Below, in pieces: positions 24,303 to 32,413 of a stretch of 37,512 bases of DNA (position 1 is its first letter; every line of letters starts with the position of its first letter). The stretch is from Pedosphaera sp. (GTDB taxonomy: Bacteria > Verrucomicrobiota > Verrucomicrobiia > Limisphaerales > JADLHS01). The stretch covers positions 1-37,512 of the forward strand of contig SIBJ01000030.1 of the NCBI GenBank assembly GCA_009695195.1. The letters run 5' to 3'. The notes beneath the pieces are model-generated. The model was not told the DNA's origin and ran no database searches. It saw nothing but the letters and a program-made list of their open reading frames with translations. A program made the translations under genes and the position numbers.

Positions 24303-24380
24303 TCATCTGCGTCCGAAACGCTCCAGCAGCTTCCCGTGAATGCCGCCGAAGCCGCTGTTGCTGATTCCGGACGCGCTGTC
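24303..24380 (-). pseudogene. mpl: Duplicated 3' end of mpl
   Basis: On the minus strand this reads ISNSGFGGIHGKLLERFGRR with a stop at 24303-24305. The end of mpl at 26982 reads FSNGGFGDIHAKLLARFGRR and stop. Over 51 aligned bases (24314-24364 against 26993-27043) I count 44 matches. It has no start and represents only the last 22 or so codons. With mpl it brackets the NHL-propeller gene. Confidence 0.82.
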
Positions 24381-24384
24381 GCCC

Positions 24385-24422
24385 AGTGAAAAACAAATCT
24401 GGCGGACCCTTGCGAGTCCGCC
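24385..24422 (-). terminator. Intrinsic terminator of the NHL-propeller gene
   Basis: On the minus strand GGCGGAC pairs with GTCCGCC (24401-24422, 8-nt loop), followed by AGATTTGTTTTTC. It lies about 40 nt after the stop of the NHL gene. Confidence 0.75.
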
Positions 24423-24459
24423 TGATGGCGTACAATTCCAACCGCAAAAGTTCAGACGC

Positions 24460-26613
24460 TTACGGATAGAGGGTGCGATAGAACCGGTTCGTATGATTGA
24501 TCGCGTCGGCGTCCCAGTAACGCGCCAGGCCGTTGGCGGGTGTCAGCAAGGTCCCGATCTGCGTCCAGAGACTCAGGTCATCCGAGGCTTCGATGCGATA
24601 GGTGCGGTTCGGAATATCCATGACCGCCAGCGTGAGTGAATTGCTGCTGGCGGTGGCGTCCCCGGGCAGGTCTTCGATAAACAATTGCCCAGCGGAAAGC
24701 ACCTCGACGATAACGCCGCCGGTCGTGAGTCCGCCGCGCACGTCTTGAAGCTGGTAGGCAAACGATCCCGCGGTGGCAAAACTTCCGAGCGGCGTGAACG
24801 TGACGCCGTTGGTTTCCACCACCAATGTCCCGCCGGACGCGGTGTTGGTGTTGATCGGCAGCATGGCGAAGGCGTCGCCGTCCCGATCACTGTCATTCGC
24901 GAGCATCCGCGCGTAGCTGATGAACACGGGGAGGTTCGTGCCGGTGGCGATGCGATCTCCTCCGGCGGTGGGGCGATGATTGAGTTCGAGGGTCAAGGCC
25001 ACGGGCGTACTCGTCATGCCGCCAGCGGTCACGATAAGTTGCACTGTGCGCGTGAACGTGGTGGGGCGGTTGGTCAAGGTGCGGTAAGTCAGGTTGCGGA
25101 GCAATTGTTGCACGCCGCTCGCGTTCGCATTGGCGTTGAACGTGAACGTCATGCTGGTTGCGCCCGTGCTGATGCCGCTGAACGAGGCGATGGTGCTGCC
25201 GCCAAAAGTAATCTGGCTGGGGCTGACGCCAATCTCGCCCGGCGCCGTGCCTTGATCGAACACGCCGAGGACATCGCGCGGTTCAGCGTTGGAAACGAGC
25301 GTGACGTTTAACACGCCATCGTTGAACGCCGCACCGCCCGCCGCGCAACCGGCCAGCGGGTCCAGCAACACCGGCGCATCGCCCAAGGTGTAGAAGGCCG
25401 TGTTGGTGCTCAATGAAATCACGGGAGCCACAGCGGGCGCATAAATGTAACTCGCGCCGCTGGTGTAGGGCAGGCCAGTGATGGCATTGCCCGCGAGGTC
25501 TTTGATCGCAAAAATGGTGATCTTGCACACGTTATTGTTGCCAGAATTCGCGACGTAGAGATTGCCCGCGCTGTCGAAGGCCAGGCCAGTGGGACCGCTG
25601 AATCCCGAGGCAAGGGTGCTCACCGTGCCGTTGGTCGTCACCTTACTCACGGTGTCGCCTGAATAACTCGCCTCGTCGAAATAATTCGCCACGTAGAGAG
25701 TGCCCGCGCTGTCGAAGGCCAGGCCAAAGGGAAAGATGAATCCCGAGGCGAAGGTACTCACCGTGCCGTTGGTCGTCACTTTGCTCACGGTGCCATTGTC
25801 GTAATTCGCCACGTAGAGAGTGCCCGCGCTGTCGAACGCCAGGCCAGTGGCACCTTCGAATCCCGAGGCAAAGGTGCTCACCGTGCCGTTGGTCGTCACC
25901 TGGCTCACGGTGCCGAGAAAGGCGCCGTAAAAAAAATTCGCGACGTAGAGAGTGCCTGCGCTGTCGAAGGCCAGGGCACAGGGACCTCTGAATCCCGAGG
26001 CGAAGGGGCTCACCGTGCCGTTGGTCGTCACCTTGCTCACGGTGTTGTTGTCTTCGTTCGCCACGTAGAGAGTGCCCGCGCTGTCGAAGGCCAGAGCCCG
26101 GGGATTGCTGAATCCCGAAGCGAAGGTGCTCACCGTGCCGTTGGTCGTCACCTTGCTCACGGTGTTGTTGCCTTCGTTCGCCACGTAGAGAGTGCCCGCG
26201 CTGTCGAAGGCCAGGCCAATGGGAAGGCTGAATCCGGAGGCGAAGGTGGTGGTCGTCGAAGTCGGAGTTATCATGTCCAACCGGAACTCGCCCGTGCCCG
26301 AAGCAAGGTTGACCGCCACTTGATACACCGTCGGGCCGCCCGTGACCGAGGTCCCCGCACCCGTGGAGTTGCCGCCGTTGATCGGCGTGACCGTGAACCA
26401 ACTGCCGCTCACGCCCGTGACCGCTTCGGAGAATGTCACCGTGAACACCACACTCGTCGTCCCCACCGTCTGCGTGGCCGGGGTCTGCCGCACGATGGAC
26501 GTGATAGTCGGTGGCGTCGTGTCTTGTGCGTCAGCCGCCCACGCGGTGAGCAGCGCCGCCGTCGCGATGCCAATGGTTGCCAGATGCCGCAATCTATTTC
26601 GGTCTCGTTTCAT
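24460..26613 (-). CDS. Secreted NHL-type six-bladed beta-propeller protein
   Basis: The 717-residue protein has a signal peptide (HLATIGIATAALLTAWAADAQ), then an Ig-like segment (TPPTITSIVRQTP to TVTFSEAVTGVSGSWFTV). Six near-identical NHL-type repeats follow (about residues 122-360; FASGFxxPxGLAFDSAGTLYVANxxNNTVSKVTTNGTVS). Cadherin-like or Cadherin_3-type regions come next (LTYRTLTNRPTTFTRTVQL; NHRPTAGGDRIATGT; MLANDSDRDGDAFAMLP), and a C-terminal module ends YRIEASDDLSLWTQI to RFYRTLYP. Six repeats are enough for one closed propeller. It is probably extracellular; the ligand is unknown. The gene, its terminator and 370 nt of upstream sequence lie between mpl and a stray mpl 3' end, suggesting acquisition as a unit. 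Confidence 0.88.
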   Translation of the reverse strand: MKRDRNRLRHLATIGIATAALLTAWAADAQDTTPPTITSIVRQTPATQTVGTTSVVFTVTFSEAVTGVSGSWFTVTPINGGNSTGAGTSVTGGPTVYQVAVNLASGTGEFRLDMITPTSTTTTFASGFSLPIGLAFDSAGTLYVANEGNNTVSKVTTNGTVSTFASGFSNPRALAFDSAGTLYVANEDNNTVSKVTTNGTVSPFASGFRGPCALAFDSAGTLYVANFFYGAFLGTVSQVTTNGTVSTFASGFEGATGLAFDSAGTLYVANYDNGTVSKVTTNGTVSTFASGFIFPFGLAFDSAGTLYVANYFDEASYSGDTVSKVTTNGTVSTLASGFSGPTGLAFDSAGNLYVANSGNNNVCKITIFAIKDLAGNAITGLPYTSGASYIYAPAVAPVISLSTNTAFYTLGDAPVLLDPLAGCAAGGAAFNDGVLNVTLVSNAEPRDVLGVFDQGTAPGEIGVSPSQITFGGSTIASFSGISTGATSMTFTFNANANASGVQQLLRNLTYRTLTNRPTTFTRTVQLIVTAGGMTSTPVALTLELNHRPTAGGDRIATGTNLPVFISYARMLANDSDRDGDAFAMLPINTNTASGGTLVVETNGVTFTPLGSFATAGSFAYQLQDVRGGLTTGGVIVEVLSAGQLFIEDLPGDATASSNSLTLAVMDIPNRTYRIEASDDLSLWTQIGTLLTPANGLARYWDADAINHTNRFYRTLYP
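25525..26250. repeat. Six tandem repeats of about 120 bp within the NHL gene
   Basis: The blades are almost identical in DNA over long stretches: the block around TCGCCACGTAGAGAGTGCCC and its flanks recurs every 120 bp, longer where blades 3 and 5 carry loop insertions of 4-6 codons. The high identity points to recent unit duplication or gene conversion. Confidence 0.9.
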
Positions 26614-26981
26614 AATTGTGAACGTACGTTCGCCCTCGTGAGGCTTTTACCAACAGTGATCCTTGGGACAGTTTCCAACCGCATCCACCAAGCCGGTGTT
26701 GTGCCAAGCCGTTCTGATGGTGGAATGTATTCCCGCGATGACGCAGAGAGCGGGAGGTTCAGCGGCGGGATCGCCGGGGAGCAATCACGAATCCGAGGAC
26801 GAGATACTCCCGGATTGACGGGGCTCAAACGCAGTTCGGGTCAAGGCGTGTCCCTGGTTGAAAAGCGCGTCTGGGCTGCGGTTGCCCCAAGACCTGGAAA
26901 GAGTTTGAGGTCGAAAGGAAAGTGCCCGGCAAGTATTGCCGTGTCCCGTTCTGTTAATCTGAAGCCTAGTTCCTCGTGAGG
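26614..26981. other. Intergenic region between the NHL gene and mpl
   Basis: These 368 nt hold a perfect 12-bp palindrome GAACGTACGTTC at 26620-26631, seven bases before the NHL gene's ATG. It could be an operator; its inner TACGTT could also be a -10, since the same hexamer precedes the TPR gene. Apart from that I see no gene or structured element. Confidence 0.4.
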
Positions 26982-28376
26982 TCAGCGCCGCCCGAATCGC
27001 GCGAGCAGCTTCGCGTGGATGTCGCCGAAGCCGCCGTTGCTGAACACCACCACGATGTCGCCCGGTTGCACGTGAGCGGCGGCGTGCGCGACGATCGCAT
27101 CCACGTCCGGCAGATACGCGGCATCCTTGCCCAGAATTTTCAAGTCCGCCAGCAACTGCTCCGGGTTCAGCCGCTCTTCCGGCGCGAGCAATTCGAGCCG
27201 CGCGACCTGTGACACCACCACGCCATCGGCATCGGCGAATGCTTCCGCCAGCTCGGTTTGAAAAATCTTGCGCCGCGTGGTGTTCGACCGAGGTTCGAAG
27301 ATGGCCCAAATTTTGTCGCGCGCGTATTTCAGGCGCAACGCCCGCAGCGTCTCCCGGATGGCCGTCGGGTGATGGCCGAAATCGTCAATCACCGTCACGC
27401 CGCCCGCGATGCCCCGCACTTCCATGCGGCGCCGGATGCCTTTGAACGTGTCGAACGCGGACTGGATCTGTTTGTTGGACAACCCGCAATGTTTCGCCGC
27501 CGCGACAACCGCCAGCGCGTTGCGCACGTTGAATTCGCCCGCCAGGTTCAGGTGAAACTTCGCGCTGGGAATCTCGAACTCGCTGGCCGTCGGCCCCAAT
27601 CGGACATTCGTCGCCCGGACGGCGTTGCCCTCACCCAAACCGAAGCGTTTCACCGGACAGAAATTCACGCTGAGCAGCGGGGCAAGATTTGGGTCGTCGC
27701 CATTGCCGAGCAGCAGGCCGTTGCGCGGCACGAGCCGGATGAAGTGCGAAAAAGTTTTCTGCACCGCCGCGAGGTCGGCGAAAATGTCGGCGTGATCGAA
27801 CTCGACGTTGTTGATGATCGCGACTTCCGGCAGGTAATGGATGAACTTGCTGCGCTTGTCGAAGAACGCTGTGTCGTATTCGTCGCCCTCGATGATGAAC
27901 CACGAGCTGTCGGTGAAGCGCGCGCCCTGGTTGAGGTTGTTTGGGATGCCGCCGATGAGGTAGCTCGGATTCAGCCCGTTGTGCTCGAAGACCCAGGTCA
28001 GCAGCGAAGTCGTGGTGGTCTTGCCGTGCGTGCCGGCGACGACGATGGCGCGTTTGCCGCGGATGAAAAATTCGCGCAGCAAATCAGGCAGCGAACAAAA
28101 CCGCAACTTGTGGTCGAGACAGAATTCCGCCTCCGGATTGCCGCGCGAAATGGCGTTGCCGATGACCACCAGATCGGGTTTGTGCGCGAGATTGCGCTCC
28201 GCGTAACCGTTCATCACTTCGATCTGCCGCCCGGCGAGGAACGTGGACATGGGCGGATACACGCTCTGGTCCGAGCCGGTGACGATGTAACCCTTCTCCT
28301 TCAACGCCGCCGCCGTGGACGCCATCGCCGTCCCGCAGATGCCGACGAAGTGAACTGAGCGAATTGCTGAGAACAT
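26982..28376 (-). CDS. mpl: Mpl, UDP-MurNAc:tripeptide murein-recycling ligase
   Basis: Mpl joins recycled L-Ala-gamma-D-Glu-meso-DAP to UDP-MurNAc in the cytoplasm. The 464-residue protein starts IRSVHFVGICGTAMASTAAAL, has the ATP loop VVAGTHGKTTTTSLLTWV near residues 112-129, and the Mpl-specific FIIEGDEYDTAFFDKRSKF followed by INNVEFDHADIF. These features separate Mpl from MurC. Length is normal. A TATCGT lies 8 nt before the ATG. The last codons are duplicated at 24303-24380. It is the last gene of a minus-strand run from 33850. Confidence 0.93.
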   Translation of the reverse strand: MFSAIRSVHFVGICGTAMASTAAALKEKGYIVTGSDQSVYPPMSTFLAGRQIEVMNGYAERNLAHKPDLVVIGNAISRGNPEAEFCLDHKLRFCSLPDLLREFFIRGKRAIVVAGTHGKTTTTSLLTWVFEHNGLNPSYLIGGIPNNLNQGARFTDSSWFIIEGDEYDTAFFDKRSKFIHYLPEVAIINNVEFDHADIFADLAAVQKTFSHFIRLVPRNGLLLGNGDDPNLAPLLSVNFCPVKRFGLGEGNAVRATNVRLGPTASEFEIPSAKFHLNLAGEFNVRNALAVVAAAKHCGLSNKQIQSAFDTFKGIRRRMEVRGIAGGVTVIDDFGHHPTAIRETLRALRLKYARDKIWAIFEPRSNTTRRKIFQTELAEAFADADGVVVSQVARLELLAPEERLNPEQLLADLKILGKDAAYLPDVDAIVAHAAAHVQPGDIVVVFSNGGFGDIHAKLLARFGRR

Positions 28377-28456
28377 ACGCGACGACGATAGGGAAACCGC
28401 AGCGGCAGAAAAGCGGAAACTGCGGAGCGCCGAATTGATTTCGCTTCGGAGCAGTG

Positions 28457-30832
28457 CTAGCGATGGGTCGGGACCTGGCCGGATGCCGGCATCCAGCGTT
28501 CGAGGAGGTCGCGGCAGTTCAGGACTTTCTCGAGGAGATCAACCGGCACGTAGTAGTACTGGTTCGAGGCTTCGAAGCCGATCCGCGAATCGCGCGATTG
28601 GATTTCGTGCAGCCGCCGCGCCAGCGCGATTTCATCCTTCAACACGCGTTCCAAAATCGCGGCTGGCGACCCGGCAGCGTCGTGCGTTTTTGCCTGGGCC
28701 AACGCCCGCCGCGCCAGAACGAAGCGCGCCTGGTTGGCGGAACTGCGGAAGTGGATCGCCGCCGCTTCGGCCACGCCACATTCTTCGAACAAGGCGGCGC
28801 GTTGCTCCCGGGTGACCGCTTTGTGCCGCAGCGCGGAGACTTGCAGCTCCTGCAACGCGCGATCGAAGCCGTCGGCGACCCGCTCGAATTGCTGGACGAA
28901 AATTTCCGGCGGATAGATGGCGCGCCAACCATCAAGGTCGTCGTACGGAAAGCCCACCATCGAGGCGGCATAACCCGTCGGTTCGGCCCACACCAGGTTG
29001 GCGGGACCCAGTTGCTGCGGGCCGTTGTAAACCAAACCCCCGTGATACGGAAACTCGCGAAAGGCCGCGCTGAATCCACGCCACGCTTTCACGACCTCCG
29101 GGGCGAGCGCCTTGCCGAAGCGCCGTTCCGCCACGCGCTGCATCGCCTCGTCCGCCGAACCGCACGCGAGGGTTTCCGAAACGACCTCCAGATTCGGCGA
29201 CGGATAGCCACCGAGCGTCCAACCGAGCATGAGGCCGTTGACGTTCGCATCGCGCAGGTTCTCCGCGTGGCGGGCGACATTTTCAACCGCGGGAATGTAC
29301 GGCACCGCGGAAAGCTCCCACGTGCAACCTGCCTGGATTTTCGCGATGGTCTTCAGCCCTCGCTCGCGCGCGATCTTCCAATGCCGCTGAGCGCGCGGCC
29401 CGGGGCCGATAGCGGAGATCGAATATTCGCCCACCTCGGACTTCACGCCGCCGCGCTCGATGGGCAGGCTCCATTCGCTCACGCTTTGCAACGCGGCTTC
29501 CGCTGGCAACTGCCGGATCACGTCACCGGCCCACGCGTCGTTCCAGCCCCAGTCACACGCGATGAGTTGCGCCTGCGTGCCCGCCTTCCGAATCCCATCG
29601 CAGAAGAGCCGGTTGACCTCGGCAATCACGTCCGCCGGCGGGCGTTTGCCGCAGCGCGGGCATTTCGCCCCGCCGCCATGCGACCAGCAGTTCGTCAAGT
29701 TCTCCGAGGCGGTGATGCTGAAAAAACCGCCGAGGTCCGGCACCGCGCGGCAAATGGTCGCGATGGAATTTAAGATGAAGTCCTGGACCTCCGGCACACT
29801 CGTGCAAAGCGCGGCGTGATCGCCCTCGACGACGCCCTTGAGCTGCGGCCGGCTCTCGAAGAAACGCAGCGGCAGAGCGCGTGGTTCATTCAAGTAGAGA
29901 AAAATCCGGATGCCGTGCTTGCGCGCCCGCGCGACGAGCGCCCGCAGATTCTTCAGCCGCTCCGCGTATCGCGCACTGCGCTCCGGCTCCCACGGGCACA
30001 GCGCGAGTTTGTGCAGCACCGCCTGCAACCACACGCCATTGACGCCCGATTGCGCCAGCCGTGCCAGCAAACCCTCGGGATAAGGGTCAGCTTGTTTCTC
30101 GAGCAACGGATCACCGTAGAGGGCGAAGTAGGAGTAACAGAAGCGAAGGTTGGTTGATGCTTGAGGCTTGGGGGTTGAAGGTTGAGCGGGCATCCGTGAA
30201 AGTTGCGCCACGAAACCAAAGAGCGGGTCTTCCGCGGAGGCCGCGCCTTTCAGAAACTCCTCCTGAACGATCCGCGCGATCTCGCGTTCCCGCCGCTGGA
30301 TTATTTCATCCGGCGACTGGTAGCGCAACGGTTCGCACGCGGGTTTGAGATTGCCCAGCTTGACCCAAAGGAAATCATCCTCGCGCAGCGTGAAGGCGAG
30401 TTGGTCCGCGTTCCAACCGAGCAGGTCGAGCAGTTGTTCGTAAGGCAGCAAATGCCAGTTGCGCTTGATGACGGTGATGTAGGAGCGCGCCTGTTGATCG
30501 CGGGTGATGCGGGGCGGATCACCCAAGCCCATCGCGCGCCCCATGCGCACCATGTCGGCCTTCTTCGCGCCGACCACTCGCGCCATCCGATCCGCCGTGA
30601 CCAGCGGCCAGTTACGCCACACGAAAGCATGGAGGCGACTTGGAAAATGCGGGAACGAAACCGGCTTGGGCGCGGAGCCCTTGGGCAGATCAGCAACGGC
30701 AATGGCGGACGCTTCGCCGCCAACTTCCGCCAGCGCCGGCCAGACGAATCCGTCCAGAGCCAATCCTCCGACAGCCGCCGAACTGGCTTTGAGAAAAGTG
30801 CGTCGGGAAAAGTAATTCGGCGGAAGTTCCAT
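28457..30832 (-). CDS. Tat-exported protein, putative glycosidase-like, unknown family
   Basis: The 791-residue protein begins with a twin-arginine signal (YFSRRTFLKASSAAVGGLAL). The central part reads like a TIM-barrel carbohydrate enzyme: GVNGVWLQAVLHKLAL, ARKHGIRIFLYLNEPRALPL, a possible acid cluster in SITASENLTNCWSHGGG, and CPRCGKRPPADVIAEVNRLF, where two CxxC cysteines could bind zinc. ACDWGWNDAW and AVPYIPAVENVARHAENL follow. The pattern recalls GH20-like or related alpha/beta barrels, but I do not recognise the family. Residues about 214-226 (AQPSTPKPQAST) come from a low-complexity CAACCTTCAACCC-type repeat translated in frame. It starts 11 nt after gatB. Confidence 0.7.
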   Translation of the reverse strand: MELPPNYFSRRTFLKASSAAVGGLALDGFVWPALAEVGGEASAIAVADLPKGSAPKPVSFPHFPSRLHAFVWRNWPLVTADRMARVVGAKKADMVRMGRAMGLGDPPRITRDQQARSYITVIKRNWHLLPYEQLLDLLGWNADQLAFTLREDDFLWVKLGNLKPACEPLRYQSPDEIIQRREREIARIVQEEFLKGAASAEDPLFGFVAQLSRMPAQPSTPKPQASTNLRFCYSYFALYGDPLLEKQADPYPEGLLARLAQSGVNGVWLQAVLHKLALCPWEPERSARYAERLKNLRALVARARKHGIRIFLYLNEPRALPLRFFESRPQLKGVVEGDHAALCTSVPEVQDFILNSIATICRAVPDLGGFFSITASENLTNCWSHGGGAKCPRCGKRPPADVIAEVNRLFCDGIRKAGTQAQLIACDWGWNDAWAGDVIRQLPAEAALQSVSEWSLPIERGGVKSEVGEYSISAIGPGPRAQRHWKIARERGLKTIAKIQAGCTWELSAVPYIPAVENVARHAENLRDANVNGLMLGWTLGGYPSPNLEVVSETLACGSADEAMQRVAERRFGKALAPEVVKAWRGFSAAFREFPYHGGLVYNGPQQLGPANLVWAEPTGYAASMVGFPYDDLDGWRAIYPPEIFVQQFERVADGFDRALQELQVSALRHKAVTREQRAALFEECGVAEAAAIHFRSSANQARFVLARRALAQAKTHDAAGSPAAILERVLKDEIALARRLHEIQSRDSRIGFEASNQYYYVPVDLLEKVLNCRDLLERWMPASGQVPTHR

Positions 30833-30842
30833 GGCGGTTCGC

Positions 30843-32354
30843 CTATGCCTTCAGCTTCCGCTCCAGAATCTCACCCACGAGCGCCGGGTTCGCCTTGCCC
30901 TTGCTCAGCTTCATGACCTGCCCTTTGAGAAAATTTAACGCGGCGGGTTTGCCGGATTTGAAATCGTTCGCCGGGCCGGGGTTTACGGCGATCACTTCGT
31001 CGCAGAATTTTTCAATCGCGCCGGTGTCGCTGACTTGCGCGAGGCCCTTTTCCTGGACGATGGCCGTGGGGCACTTGCCAGTGTCGAACATCTCAGCAAA
31101 CACCTGTTGCGCGGCGGTGCTGCTGATGGTCTTGGTTTCGACAAGGCTGACAAGTTCGAGCAACGCACCCGGCTGGAACTTGAGGTCGGCCAGCGTCACG
31201 TCCGTAGCAGCCGACGTGAGTCGGCTCTGATCAATTTCGGACGCTTCAGTTGGAGCCGACTCACGTCGGCTGCTACTTTCAGAAAGCTTCGCCCGCAGGT
31301 TGTTGATGACCCAATTGGCCACGGCTTTCGGACTCTTCGAGTGTTTCGCGATGCCTTCGAAATAATCCCCCAGCGGCACGTCATTCTTGAAAGTCTCCGC
31401 GTCCGACTCCGGGAGGCCGTAGTCGCGCATGAAGCGCTGCTTGCGCGCCAGCGGCAACTCCACCACGCGCGACTTCACTTCGGCCAGCCACGCATCATCC
31501 GGCGCGAGCGGCATGAGATCAGGGTCCGGAAAATAACGGTAGTCATGCGCATCCTCCTTGGTGCGCATTTGCTCGGTGACGGCCGCCACGTCGTCCCAGC
31601 GGCGTGTGGATTGGATCAACTTGCCACCGCTCTTCACCACGGCGATCTGGCGGGGGATCTCATATTCCAACGCGCGGCGGACGCCGGAAAAGCTGTTCAT
31701 GTTTTTGATTTCGATCTTCGCGCCCAGGTCCTTCGCGCCGACGGGCCGCACGCTCACATTCACATCGCAACGCACCATGCCCTTCTCCATGTCGCAATCG
31801 CTCACCCCGCCATACACGAGGATGTCCTTGAGCGCATTGAGATATTCGTAGGCCATGTCCGGGCTGGTGAGGTCCGGCTCGGAAACAATTTCCATGAGCG
31901 GCACACCGGCGCGATTGAAATCCAGCCCGCTGTTGCGGTCGAAATGAAAACTCTTCCCCACGTCTTCCTCCAGATGCGCGCGGGTGATGCGCACGCGCGA
32001 CAAATCGTTGGTCGAACCCGCGCCCGCGAACTCGAACTCGACGTAACCGTTCGCCGTGGACGGCTTGTCGTACTGCGTGATCTGGTAATTCTTCGGCATG
32101 TCCGGATAGAAATAACTTTTCCGGTCGAACTTGGCGAAGCGCGGGATCTCGCAGTTGAGGAGAAAGCCGGTCAGCACCGTCAACCGCAACGCCTCGTCGT
32201 TCGGCACCGGCAAAACGCCGGGCAGGCCGAGGCAGACCGGGCAGACGTTCGTATTCGGCTCCGCGCCGAACGAGTTGGCGCAGCCGCACCACATCTTCGA
32301 TTTCGTCTTGAGCTGGACGTGCGTTTCCAGACCGATGACCGCTTCGTATTCCAT
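30843..32354 (-). CDS. gatB: Aspartyl/glutamyl-tRNA amidotransferase subunit B
   Basis: GatB, with GatA and GatC, converts Glu-tRNA(Gln) or Asp-tRNA(Asn) to the amide form. The 503-residue protein opens MEYEAVIGLETHVQLKTKSK and has the zinc-type cysteines in WCGCANSF and CPVCLGLPG. LDFNRAGVPLMEIVSEPD and the C-terminal YqeY-like domain (TISSTAAQQVFAEMF) follow. The ATG at 32354 is clear, although the frame stays open far upstream over the antiporter gene. Residues about 360-384 (SSRRESAPTEASEIDQSRLT and following) come from a perfect inverted repeat in frame, in the linker before the tail domain. gatA and gatC are not in the window. Confidence 0.95.
   Translation of the reverse strand: MEYEAVIGLETHVQLKTKSKMWCGCANSFGAEPNTNVCPVCLGLPGVLPVPNDEALRLTVLTGFLLNCEIPRFAKFDRKSYFYPDMPKNYQITQYDKPSTANGYVEFEFAGAGSTNDLSRVRITRAHLEEDVGKSFHFDRNSGLDFNRAGVPLMEIVSEPDLTSPDMAYEYLNALKDILVYGGVSDCDMEKGMVRCDVNVSVRPVGAKDLGAKIEIKNMNSFSGVRRALEYEIPRQIAVVKSGGKLIQSTRRWDDVAAVTEQMRTKEDAHDYRYFPDPDLMPLAPDDAWLAEVKSRVVELPLARKQRFMRDYGLPESDAETFKNDVPLGDYFEGIAKHSKSPKAVANWVINNLRAKLSESSSRRESAPTEASEIDQSRLTSAATDVTLADLKFQPGALLELVSLVETKTISSTAAQQVFAEMFDTGKCPTAIVQEKGLAQVSDTGAIEKFCDEVIAVNPGPANDFKSGKPAALNFLKGQVMKLSKGKANPALVGEILERKLKA
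31204..31276. repeat. REPIN-like inverted repeat, family C, inside gatB
   Basis: Arms 31204-31227 and 31253-31276 are perfect inverted copies (24 of 24) with a 25-nt loop, beginning GTAGCAGCCGACGT as at 24231. The element is translated in frame within gatB. Confidence 0.9.
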
Positions 32355-32402
32355 AGGGCGTGGAAATTTAACCACGGATGGACACGGATGAACACGGATT
32401 TT
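32355..32402 (-). promoter_or_regulatory. Repeat-derived leader/promoter of gatB
   Basis: On the minus strand the 45 nt before the ATG carry three ATCCGTG-type units (about 10-bp period) and then GGTTAAATTTCC. TAAATT ends 10 nt before the ATG and may be a -10. The sequence is homologous to that before the antiporter gene at 33851-33897. Confidence 0.45.
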
Positions 32403-32413
32403 TGTTTGCAAAC

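Noticed and set aside
25525..26250. Regular repeats suggestive of a CRISPR array
   Set aside because: The 120-bp period is coding, in frame, and gives NHL blades; there are no short direct repeats with unique spacers.
27258..29773. Long plus-strand open frames opposite mpl and the Tat protein
   Set aside because: Both are mirror readings of well-supported minus-strand genes and show no recognisable family.
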